Shown: positions 48,661-57,317 of the stretch, one piece after another | Layout: every line of letters starts with the position of its first letter | Position numbering within the stretch: the first letter of the stretch is position 1 | Assembly (NCBI GenBank): GCA_947499145.1 | Contig: CANMNB010000003.1 | Coordinates: 277,560-341,559, forward strand | DNA: 64,000 bases | Direction of reading: 5' to 3' | Source of the DNA: an uncultured Arachnia sp. | Lineage (GTDB): Bacteria; Actinomycetota; Actinomycetes; Propionibacteriales; Propionibacteriaceae | Made by a program: the position numbers and the translations under genes | Notes under the pieces: generated by a model | Seen by the model: only the letters and a program-made list of their open reading frames with translations | The model's database searches: none | Told to the model about the DNA's origin: nothing

Positions 48661-51600
48661 CGCTGGCCTCAAGTCCGGGGATCTTCTTGAGCGCGGTACC
48701 GAACTTCGGATAGTTCGCCTTCACGCCGTCATCCAGATCGATCGCGAGCTGTCGGGACGCCAGTGGGTACAGCACGTCGCGCTCATATTCCTCGAGCTCT
48801 AGCAGCACCTTGCGGAGCCGATCGGCCTCCTTCTGGGCGGCCGCCTGCTGACGCGGCGTCCCAGCGCCAGCCGCCAGGCGCTCCTGCTGATGCAGGCTCG
48901 ACGTGAGCTTGGCCGTGAACTCGCGCAGGTACTCGTTGAGCACCGTCGAGACCGTGGACGGCGTGTAGCGGTGCATGTAGATCAGGGCGTTGAACGATCC
49001 CTTGGGGCTTGAGAACAGCCAGTAGATCGGGCGCTTCTTGTACCGCTGGACGTGGTCCTTGTAGAACGACCGCACGAAGTAGTCACGGATGTCCTTGACG
49101 CCGAGCGACTCGGTCACGAAGCGCAGGTTCTCCTCGAAGTATTGCTCGCCGAAAGCCACCCGCAGGAACGTGCGGAAGCGCGCAACGATGTCGTCCTCGA
49201 ACCAGTCGCCGTCAACGACAGGGATGACATTGTCCTTGTCGGGGGCGAACGTCGGCTTCGGCACCTTCGCTAGGTAGTCCTGTACCGTTGCCCCCTGGTC
49301 GGCAAGAATGAGACCCGGCTCGTCCAAGCTGTAGCGGCCAAAAACGCAGCCGATGGCGTAGGAGACAAGATCGGTGACGATCGCCCGATTGAAGTCCTCG
49401 GGACGGGCTGCCAAAGGATTGTTGGTCAGGGCCACGTCTTCCGGTGGCACCACCGGTTCCACCACACCGCGCAGCCCATAGATGTCGATGGCGGCTCGAT
49501 TATTGGCCGATTCCAGAGTCGCCAGCTCTCTCGCTTGACTCGCCGCGCGATCCATCAGAGCGGAGGCCGCAAGAAACAGTCGCATTTCGCCACCAGAGAG
49601 CAAGGGTGACACCTGAAAGTCAATCGACTCCTCGTGATCGTCCCAGTTCTGCTTGACTATTGAAACACATTCCCAAGTTGCCAGCACCCCATCTAGGATC
49701 TCGGGTACGACCAACAGATCGGCGACCGAACCGGGCTGGAAGTGACTACCATTGCATAGGAATTCGAAGAACAGATCGGCGACCACAGTGTTGACAAGGG
49801 CCCCAATGGCCCCTAGGTGACTGGGCGAGAATATTGTCGCACCTGCGCTGTCGAATACGGCATTGCCCGGAGTATAGCGGGCGGAGAAGTCACCAAAGGA
49901 AGCCTCACTGTACGTGAATCCCTCAGTGAAATAGAACCGTTCATTGCGAATGGTCGCTCGACGCGTATCGGCCCGGGCTTGCTCTTTGACAGCTCGTCCG
50001 CCATTCTCCCACAGGATCACATACTCCTGATTGCCATACCAGCGCCGAAAGCTCCCACCCTTGTTGTACGGGACCCATCGAGCCGCCCCGATTGATCCGT
50101 CTCGAGAATTCCCCACGAGCGACCGAGAGACCTCGGACCACCGACGCAGAAAGCGGTCATGATTTCCGGTGTCCATACCCTTGCGAACAGAGCCGAATTT
50201 GGCCAGGGTGCTTCCTTCAGAATACAGCTCCCGCTGTCTCGCGCCCACCCAATACGCCACCGGAGCCCCAGGAATCATTCGGAGTTCAGCCGGAGTACAC
50301 CAGTGAAACAGTGGCTCAGCCCTCTCCTGAAGGGCTTCAAGTGCGCCAGCGTGTTTCTGCTCACTCGAACCAAGGTCTGACAATGCTATGTACCCACCGG
50401 GCCTAGACTGGGTTGGCTGACCCAAAACGAAGGCGCAGGTGCTCACGACTTCACCCGTCTGCCCCTCAAAGGCGTGGGGTCCCAAATGGGCCAGGGTGAC
50501 AATGCCTAGCTCGAGGATGGTCTTCCGAAGTTCGGAGTAAGTGGACTTGAACATCCACGATTGCATCGTGATCATTCCAATGATGCCACCACGACTAACC
50601 ATGCGAGTGCAGCGCTCGATGAAAGCGGCGTCAAGGCCAGCCTTACCCAGCGGGAGGTGCACATTGACGTAGCTACTCAGCAGTGAGCCCATGTTCACGC
50701 GACCCAGATACGGTGGGTTTGTGATGGCCACACAATAATGCGGCGAGAGGTACTCGGCCTGCTCGATCACCCGCCCCGCCCAGTCCAGCACGTCGGCCAG
50801 CAGGATGTCCCCCCGGTCGTCGAGCTGGGCGATGTGCCGCTTGAGGAGGACGGTCAGTTCAGGGTCGGGCTGGATAAGAGATCCGAATGTGTCGGCATCC
50901 TTGAACTGGTTCCAGAACTCAGCCTCGGCGTGCTTGTCGCCGCCGCGCGTCAAGAGGAAGGCGATCTCGTCCTGAGTGAAGCTGATCGGGTCAAGCACAC
51001 AGACGTTGGGCTCGACCTGCTTGTTGAAGAACGTCCGCTGCTTAGAGCGGGCCTTCATGGTCAGGGCGAAAGCTGCGAGGGCTCCGGCGCGGGTGTCGAT
51101 CTCGATGCCGTAGAGGTTGTTGGTCAGGATGAGGCCGGGGATCTCGGCGGGGGCGTAGCCCTCTTCTTCGTAGATGGCGTACAGCAGGTCGAAGGCGTAG
51201 GTCAGCATGTGCCCCGACCCGCAGGCCGGGTCGACGACCTTGAGTTCCTCGGTTCGGCTGATCTTGAGGAACTCGGTCTCCTCGTCGACCGGGGCAATGT
51301 AGTAATCCATATGGTCGACCAGGCGGGAGTCGGGGCGGTTGAGCATCCACAGCCGGCCGAGGGAGTTCTCGACGAGGTATCGGACGATCCAATGCGGTGT
51401 GAACAACTGGGTGGCAGCGGGGATCTCGTCGGCGCCGGCCTTCTTGTTCTTCTTGAAACCCGCGAAGACCTCATCCTTCCGCTCCGAGATGTAGAACTGG
51501 TAGAGCCAGCCGATGACCTCGACGTCCTGGCAGACGTCCTCGGTCAGCACCTTCACCGCTCGGCTCAGGACCGAGTCGTCGACAAGCAGATTCGCCGGCA

Positions 51601-52123
51601 TGACCAACTCGGTGAAGTCGCCCTCTCGCTCGAACATGAACGGCATGGCGCGGTTCCAGTGGCGACAGTAGTCCGCCAGCAGCAAGGCGTAGGCCTCGCC
51701 TTGGGCATCGTCGCTGCGTCGGGTGCCGTTGAGCAGACTCGTGACGATCCCGCCGGTCTTGCCCGCGACCACCCCGGTGTCGATATTGCCGCGCTTGGCC
51801 TCGGCCAAGACCTCAGGCTGACCGGTCTCGACGCCGGCCTGCGGAGAGACGACACCGACGCCGGTGTAGCCGTTGGCGTCCATGAAGCGCAGGGCGATGA
51901 TCCGGTTGAACCACGTGTAGGCGACCTTGTCGGCGACGGCAGCCCTGCCCTTGTCGCCCCCACCTCCCGCCGCGACGGCCTTCTCCAATGCATCCACGGA
52001 CCGAGGCTGTTCAACCCGCTCGACTGAGGCCGGAGCAAGCACGACAGCGATCCGCGCGGTCACCTCGCGGATGAGTTCCTTGCGTGCCCAGGTGGCGAAC
52101 GACTTCAACGGTGCGGTTTCCAT
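48653..52123 (-). CDS. pglX: BREX-1 adenine-specific DNA methyltransferase PglX
   Basis: A 1,156-residue N6-adenine methyltransferase that marks host DNA and gives BREX its sequence specificity. SAM motif I is VVDPACGSGHMLTYAFDLLY and the catalytic motif is AITNPPYLGR. The target-recognition region (about residues 550-900, 49400-50480) is less GC-rich than the flanks and has ragged codon use, as if exchanged. Length fits the family (1,150-1,230). The start shares one base with the brxC stop (TGATG). No frameshift or repeat suggesting phase variation was seen. Confidence 0.95.
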   Translation of the reverse strand: METAPLKSFATWARKELIREVTARIAVVLAPASVERVEQPRSVDALEKAVAAGGGGDKGRAAVADKVAYTWFNRIIALRFMDANGYTGVGVVSPQAGVETGQPEVLAEAKRGNIDTGVVAGKTGGIVTSLLNGTRRSDDAQGEAYALLLADYCRHWNRAMPFMFEREGDFTELVMPANLLVDDSVLSRAVKVLTEDVCQDVEVIGWLYQFYISERKDEVFAGFKKNKKAGADEIPAATQLFTPHWIVRYLVENSLGRLWMLNRPDSRLVDHMDYYIAPVDEETEFLKISRTEELKVVDPACGSGHMLTYAFDLLYAIYEEEGYAPAEIPGLILTNNLYGIEIDTRAGALAAFALTMKARSKQRTFFNKQVEPNVCVLDPISFTQDEIAFLLTRGGDKHAEAEFWNQFKDADTFGSLIQPDPELTVLLKRHIAQLDDRGDILLADVLDWAGRVIEQAEYLSPHYCVAITNPPYLGRVNMGSLLSSYVNVHLPLGKAGLDAAFIERCTRMVSRGGIIGMITMQSWMFKSTYSELRKTILELGIVTLAHLGPHAFEGQTGEVVSTCAFVLGQPTQSRPGGYIALSDLGSSEQKHAGALEALQERAEPLFHWCTPAELRMIPGAPVAYWVGARQRELYSEGSTLAKFGSVRKGMDTGNHDRFLRRWSEVSRSLVGNSRDGSIGAARWVPYNKGGSFRRWYGNQEYVILWENGGRAVKEQARADTRRATIRNERFYFTEGFTYSEASFGDFSARYTPGNAVFDSAGATIFSPSHLGAIGALVNTVVADLFFEFLCNGSHFQPGSVADLLVVPEILDGVLATWECVSIVKQNWDDHEESIDFQVSPLLSGGEMRLFLAASALMDRAASQARELATLESANNRAAIDIYGLRGVVEPVVPPEDVALTNNPLAARPEDFNRAIVTDLVSYAIGCVFGRYSLDEPGLILADQGATVQDYLAKVPKPTFAPDKDNVIPVVDGDWFEDDIVARFRTFLRVAFGEQYFEENLRFVTESLGVKDIRDYFVRSFYKDHVQRYKKRPIYWLFSSPKGSFNALIYMHRYTPSTVSTVLNEYLREFTAKLTSSLHQQERLAAGAGTPRQQAAAQKEADRLRKVLLELEEYERDVLYPLASRQLAIDLDDGVKANYPKFGTALKKIPGLEASDE

Positions 52124-55100
52124 CAGAGAGAGATTCGCTTTCCGTCGTTGAGGGTCTTCACGAGCGCCACGCGCAGGGCGTCGAGGTAGCGGTCGATGTC
52201 CGCCTCGGTCTCCAGCACTCCGGAGATGCCGATGGCGGAGATGGTCCTGACCGATACCGTCTGTATCGGGAGTGGCGGCGCCTCGTCATCGCCGGCGCCC
52301 CCTCCCGGCTGTGAAGCGGCCAGCTGGTCAAGCAGGCTCGGGTAGACGGTCTCCTCAAAGCTCGAGCCGGTCTCCCGGATGAGGGCGATCTGATTCTGGG
52401 TGCGGACACGGGCGATCGTCTGGTCGACGTGTCGCAGCACTCTCGTCTGGGCGTCGGGAGTTGCCTTCGCGTAGAAGGCGCTCTGCTCGATCTCGGCCTT
52501 GCGTTCCTCGATCGCTTCGAGGACGCTAGCGCGGTTGTCAGCGACGACCCGGTCAATCTGGGTGCGCAGCTGGTCGGCGGCTTGCTTGAGCTGGGCCATC
52601 TTGTTACCCCGGAAGGCATTCGGGTCGTCCAGGGCGGCTCGCACTGTGGCGTCGCTGCCGGAGGGCAGGTAGCCGAGGTTGCCAGCGTGGGTGGTCAACA
52701 GGGCGAGGGCGTCGTCGTAGATAGCTCTTTGGCCGCCGCTGATGAAGGCCTGGATCGGGTCGATGGTCGATTCTTTGGCATCGAGCAGGTCATCGCCGAG
52801 GTTGAAGTCGGTCAGGTACCAGTCGTTGGCCTTCCCCACCACTTGGTCGAGCAGGTCGATCGGGCCAGAGAGCTGGCTGACGAACGGGTACTTGGAACTG
52901 GTGATCGTGGCCTTGAGTTCGTCGCGCTTGGCTTTCAGCTTGTCGGCTCCGTGGCGCCCCAACTCCAGCGGGTCCTTGGGGGCGTTGGGCTCGTCGAAGA
53001 AGTCAGTGCAGAACTTCCGGAAGGCTGCGACCTTGCGCTCGTCGAAGGTCTTCTGCGGTGACACCACGGCGTGGGCGTGCTTCTGGGTGTTGCGCAGCGC
53101 CGTGGCGACTTCGGAACGCTTGAGGAGGTTGCCGTCCACGGTGAGAGTTACCTTGGAGGTCCCGATCAGGTAGGCGATCAGGACTTCGATCGAGGCTAGG
53201 TCCCAGCCGTAGGGCTTGGCCGTGAAGCTGTCGACGATGGTCTTCACCGTTACCTGTTCACCGAGGAATTCCTTGCGCAGGACGAAGGACAGCACCTCTT
53301 CGGACGGCGCGAAGAGCTTGCTTGCCTCGGCGGCGTCGAACAGGCCGCTGTCGGGGTTGGCTGCCCCGGCGACCTGCTGCTCGCTGTACGTTCGGCCGCC
53401 GAGCAGCTTGAGCTGGGTGTAGGTGCGGCTGATCAGCTCCTGAAAACCTTCGGTCACCCGGACCAGCGCATCCAGCGAGCTGGAGGTGATGTCGGCGGCG
53501 TTGATGACCAGCGTGGACTTGCCCACCGAGGCCTTGACCCGCTCAATCAGCTCCTTCTCCCGCCCGGTGTTCTGCACACCCTTGGTCTGCAGGATCTGGC
53601 CTTCGATGGCCGAGATCGAGGTGCCCTGCTTGCGCTTGATGTACTTCTCGGTCTTGATCAACAGCCTTAGATCCGACAGCACCCGCCCATCAGGTTCTAG
53701 GATGACGCGCAGCTCGTCCTTTCCCGCGCTGTGCATGCGGATCTCTTCAGGCGAATACGGGTACTCCGGGGAGATGAAGTGGACCGACAGCTCCTTCTGG
53801 GAGCCGTGGGCCTGGTCGTCCAGTTTGAACCCGAACGGGAAGTCCTGCCCGTTCTTGGTATAGCGGATTCTGCTGGTCTTGATGACGTCGCCGGACAGAA
53901 TTCTGAACAACCGACCGCTGACCTCGGACCCGTCGATCTCGACGTTCTTGATCTCCTCCTCGATGACCTGCTCTTCGTTGGTCAGGTACTCGTAGGTGTT
54001 GCCGTGGCGCTGAACGTAGGTCTGCGCCTCCAGAACGGTCAGTGCTTCCTTGACCTGCTGCGACAGCGCTGGCAGGTCGAGGCCGAATCGGTCGTACACG
54101 AGCACCGTGAGGTTGCGGGGCGTCGCCTGGAAGCTCTCGACGTACTTGACGAGGAATAGCGCCTTGAGGAGCCGGATCGCGAGGGGATTGTCGAGGTTGC
54201 GTTCGGCGACGTCGATCGAGCGCTGGGCGGCCGACTTCAGGGAGGCACGGATACCGGCGAACATGCTGTCGAACGTGGCGAGGTAGCCGACCTCGACATT
54301 GCCGATGTCCTTGACGACCTGCTGGACGACGCCGAGCATCGAGCGCTCCCCCACCGAGCTGTTGCGCCCCTCGAAAACGTTGTGATCCGAGATGCCTTCG
54401 ATGGCAGCCTGGAACAGTGGGAACTGGTAGCTGACGAACGGGTAGGTGCCGACGAAGTTGGCCTCGTCGGTGTAGTTGCGGTAGCTCTTGGCCCCGTCGA
54501 CGAAGTCGAACAGAGTCTTGAAGTTGGCGTGCTGCTCGGCGTAGATCACCGACAGCGCACCAACCCCTACGTCGTTCTTCTCCAGCAGCCGCTTGCGAAT
54601 GACCTCCTCGACATCGGCGCTGGTCAGTTTCAGCCGGGTTTTGAACCGCGCCTGGATCTTTGAGAAGTCGTTGCCCTGTTGGCGTGTGCGGTCGCCCAAG
54701 ACCTTCTCCATGTCCTCCTGGCTGGTCACAAACACCCATGCCCGACCGCCGCACTTGGTGTTGAGCGATTCGGCGATGGTCTGCAGGTTGAGCATCAGCT
54801 TGGTGTCTGAGCCGATGAACTGCCCCACCTCGTCGACGAAGAAGTTCAGGCGGAAGGTCGGGTCAGACTGCTTGTCCAGCCAGGCCTTGACCTGGTCGGC
54901 GAAATCCTCGATCGAGACCGAGTATGAGGTGCTGTACTGCTGGATGACCCCATGGTGGTCCTTGCCGTCGACTTCGGTGAAGGCACGATCGATGCTCGGT
55001 CCTTCGAGCGCTGTCTGTTCGCGCCCCTGGGCCCACGGGATACCGGAGATGCGCTCAAACGCGTTTTGGAAGGCCTGGTACTGGCCCCGGTTGTCGAGCT

Positions 55101-55602
55101 GGCGCTCGAAGCGAGCGACGTGGCCCTGATTGCCGTAGTAGCCCTGAGCCTCGTCGAAGACCTTGACGAACACCTTGAGCAGGGCATCGGTCTGGTCCTT
55201 ACTGATCAGGGTGGCTTTCTGGTCGATGTTGAACAGAAGGCTCTTGGCGGGGATCCGATCTGCCTTGTTCAGCAGCCCCGGAAGGAAAGCATCAGGAGCC
55301 TTCGATCGGAAGTTGTCCGAAACGTTCTGGCGCGAGAAGTCCTGTCCTTCGACGTCGCCCAAGAGGTGGGCGAGCATCTTGAGCATGTGCGACTTGCCAG
55401 AGCCGAAGAAGCCGGAGATCCACACCCCGTTGCCGTTGGTGTAGGAGGTGTACTCCTCCAGCAGGATCTCCAGCCCCTTGGCGGCCTCGTTGGTCAGCAC
55501 ATACTCGTCGACCTCAGTGGCCAGATGCGCAGCGTCATCAGCCTTGATGACGCCCTCAATCGGGCGCTGGATGTCCTTGGCGAAGATCTGGTCGAGCTGC
55601 AT
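52123..55602 (-). CDS. brxC: BREX system P-loop ATPase BrxC
   Basis: A 1,159-residue large ATPase of BREX. The start MQLDQIFAKDIQRPIEGVIK is a good family match, and the Walker A is SGFFGSGKSHMLKMLAHLLG at about residues 60-80. LNFFVDEVGQFIG has a Walker-B-like acidic pair near residue 250. The rest is helical with a C-terminal coiled region. ATG 55602 is chosen over a longer frame because it is 4 nt after the brxB stop and gives the family N-terminus. Confidence 0.95.
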   Translation of the reverse strand: MQLDQIFAKDIQRPIEGVIKADDAAHLATEVDEYVLTNEAAKGLEILLEEYTSYTNGNGVWISGFFGSGKSHMLKMLAHLLGDVEGQDFSRQNVSDNFRSKAPDAFLPGLLNKADRIPAKSLLFNIDQKATLISKDQTDALLKVFVKVFDEAQGYYGNQGHVARFERQLDNRGQYQAFQNAFERISGIPWAQGREQTALEGPSIDRAFTEVDGKDHHGVIQQYSTSYSVSIEDFADQVKAWLDKQSDPTFRLNFFVDEVGQFIGSDTKLMLNLQTIAESLNTKCGGRAWVFVTSQEDMEKVLGDRTRQQGNDFSKIQARFKTRLKLTSADVEEVIRKRLLEKNDVGVGALSVIYAEQHANFKTLFDFVDGAKSYRNYTDEANFVGTYPFVSYQFPLFQAAIEGISDHNVFEGRNSSVGERSMLGVVQQVVKDIGNVEVGYLATFDSMFAGIRASLKSAAQRSIDVAERNLDNPLAIRLLKALFLVKYVESFQATPRNLTVLVYDRFGLDLPALSQQVKEALTVLEAQTYVQRHGNTYEYLTNEEQVIEEEIKNVEIDGSEVSGRLFRILSGDVIKTSRIRYTKNGQDFPFGFKLDDQAHGSQKELSVHFISPEYPYSPEEIRMHSAGKDELRVILEPDGRVLSDLRLLIKTEKYIKRKQGTSISAIEGQILQTKGVQNTGREKELIERVKASVGKSTLVINAADITSSSLDALVRVTEGFQELISRTYTQLKLLGGRTYSEQQVAGAANPDSGLFDAAEASKLFAPSEEVLSFVLRKEFLGEQVTVKTIVDSFTAKPYGWDLASIEVLIAYLIGTSKVTLTVDGNLLKRSEVATALRNTQKHAHAVVSPQKTFDERKVAAFRKFCTDFFDEPNAPKDPLELGRHGADKLKAKRDELKATITSSKYPFVSQLSGPIDLLDQVVGKANDWYLTDFNLGDDLLDAKESTIDPIQAFISGGQRAIYDDALALLTTHAGNLGYLPSGSDATVRAALDDPNAFRGNKMAQLKQAADQLRTQIDRVVADNRASVLEAIEERKAEIEQSAFYAKATPDAQTRVLRHVDQTIARVRTQNQIALIRETGSSFEETVYPSLLDQLAASQPGGGAGDDEAPPLPIQTVSVRTISAIGISGVLETEADIDRYLDALRVALVKTLNDGKRISL

Positions 55603-55606
55603 CAGC

Positions 55607-56206
55607 TCACGCCTCCTGTTCCAAAATGTTCTTGGCTCGGTAGTACTGGTCGTCCTTGAGCCGGCCGAACAACACCAGCGACGAGCCCAAGGTGTCGGAC
55701 TGCTCATATCGGCCCGGGAAGAACATCAGCATCGGTTTTCTCTTCACCACCGACTGCAGATTGTTCAGCACGTTGTGGGAGCGGATGTAGGGGAACACCT
55801 CACCGATGCCGGTGAGGAAGAAGATGTCGAACTGCTCCTGCGCAAGCCGGTCTCGGATTGCCGGCGCGATGTGGAGCTGCGGGTCCAGCATGCCCTGGAG
55901 CAGTTCGCGGAAGTCGGCCTTGTCCTGGTCGGGCTCGACCGACAACACCCGGTCCCAGACCTTTCGCCCCTTGAGCAGCTCGACCGACAAGTCGTAGAGG
56001 TTGATCTCGAAGACCTTCACTCCAACAGCGGCAAGTCGGTTCTTGACCCGCTTCTTCGCCCCTGCCACCTCAAGCGCCGCCTCGGGGGGATAGGGGTAGA
56101 TGAAGAAGGGAACCTCATTGCCCAGGCCTTCCATCTGCAAGAAGCGATCCCCCCTGAGAACAGCGAACAGATGATCCTCCTGCTCGGGCAGTGTCTTCGG
56201 GATCAC
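55607..56206 (-). CDS. brxB: BREX protein BrxB (DUF1788)
   Basis: A 199-residue DUF1788 protein. Typical features are FFIYPYPPEAALEVAGAKKR, VFEINLYDLSVELL and DIFFLTGIGEVFPYIRSHNV, ending with MLMFFPGRYEQ. Its exact job in BREX is not settled. GTG 56206 overlaps the brxA stop (GTGA), and this start gives the usual ~200-residue length; the longer frame upstream is not used. Confidence 0.93.
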   Translation of the reverse strand: MIPKTLPEQEDHLFAVLRGDRFLQMEGLGNEVPFFIYPYPPEAALEVAGAKKRVKNRLAAVGVKVFEINLYDLSVELLKGRKVWDRVLSVEPDQDKADFRELLQGMLDPQLHIAPAIRDRLAQEQFDIFFLTGIGEVFPYIRSHNVLNNLQSVVKRKPMLMFFPGRYEQSDTLGSSLVLFGRLKDDQYYRAKNILEQEA

Positions 56207-56838
56207 AGCGCAGTCACCTCTCCAGCAATCGGCCGGATCGGGAAGAACCGCAGGTCGCTCGGAGTGTGGGAGCCCAGCGCGACCGAGAGTCGCTCCGACA
56301 GCAAGGCGGGCATGATGCGCCCAGCCACCGACAGCAACCCTGCCTCCTTCAACATCCGGAACACATTCGACCTCAACTTCCGTAACGTCGAGTCTCTGAT
56401 CTCTGCCAGCTCTTCGTGCCACAACGCCTTACTCCGTACGAAACTGTCGAAGTCCTGATGATCCAGAGTCGGCGCCAGGAGCAGGAACCGCTCGCGGAGC
56501 ACTTCCTCGGCGAAGTCCCCGATGAGTTCGTACTGGCGGCAGGCGGCGACCCACATCAGATGATTGCGCTCTGTTGATGTGACCTCGGTCACAAGCCGCA
56601 CTTCATTGTCAGTCAGCGACGACAGGCGCTTCACCGTCTCACGGGCCACGCGGACCGCCGTGCTGTGCGTCCTCGCTTGGAGCTCGTTGCCCGTCACTGA
56701 CATGTCGCGCACCTTGACCCAGTCGCGGTGCTCGACGTACAGCCGCGCGAGAACTTCAGCCTCATGTGATAGCAGGGCTCCCGTGGTGAAAGACAACGCA
56801 TAGCGCGTAGGCGCAATCGACGCTGCTTCCTGATTCAT
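56203..56838 (-). CDS. brxA: BREX protein BrxA (DUF1819)
   Basis: A 211-residue DUF1819 protein, structurally a NusB-like DNA-binding protein in known BREX systems. It opens with YALSFTTGALLSHEAEVLAR and continues with ERNHLMWVAACRQYELIGDF and LRKLRSNVFRMLKEAGLLS. ATG 56838 is preceded by GGAGGGAAAG; the upstream frame to 56943 adds a Cys/Gly-rich run and is rejected. First gene of the six-gene BREX operon. Confidence 0.92.
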   Translation of the reverse strand: MNQEAASIAPTRYALSFTTGALLSHEAEVLARLYVEHRDWVKVRDMSVTGNELQARTHSTAVRVARETVKRLSSLTDNEVRLVTEVTSTERNHLMWVAACRQYELIGDFAEEVLRERFLLLAPTLDHQDFDSFVRSKALWHEELAEIRDSTLRKLRSNVFRMLKEAGLLSVAGRIMPALLSERLSVALGSHTPSDLRFFPIRPIAGEVTAL

Positions 56839-57317
56839 CTTTCCCTCCACTGAGCCAGTAGCTGCAGCTCCAAGTCGGCAGGAAGGATTTCCACCGCAAT
56901 CACTCAAGTTCCCGTACCGGCTGACGCTGTCCGCACGCTTCACTACGACCTTAGCGGGCCCTCCCGACGCTTCCCATCACCCCCGCCGTCGGAACGATGA
57001 GAGCAGCCCTGCGCCACATCCATGATCTGCGCTGCGCGTGGGCGGCCTTCGTGATCGACGAACCGGAGAACGGGAGCCCCTGCCATAGCCTCCGCGCTTG
57101 AAGGGATACGCGGGATCATGAGTCGATGCTTGTGTTGCCGAAGAGTCTCAGCCCCCGACTCTTCGAGACCAATCACACTTCCCTAGCCCAACAATGATTG
57201 AAGCCGAACCACGCTTTCCGTACTGCCGATCCACGCACCCCCTGATTGTGAAGTCGCACACACCTCTTGCACTGTCGGTGCCGCCCCGTCGGGGTGTAGC
57301 TGGGGTTCTTGGGGGGT
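56839..57317. promoter_or_regulatory. Divergent promoter region of BREX operon and relaxase gene
   Basis: 479 bp that must hold both promoters and, as often in MobF elements, may hold the transfer origin. A short GC palindrome CCCCG-T-CGGGG sits at 57284-57294, 23 bp before the relaxase start. No clear -10/-35 pair, long inverted repeat or nic-like sequence was recognised by eye. Short frames here (for example 56943-57176 minus) are not convincing genes. Confidence 0.4.

Noticed and set aside
50738..52027. A 429-codon plus-strand frame opposite pglX
   Set aside because: Antisense to the conserved methyltransferase motif region; no motifs of its own.
56943..57176. A 77-codon minus-strand frame upstream of brxA
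   Set aside because: No ribosome site or family; it falls in the expected promoter region.
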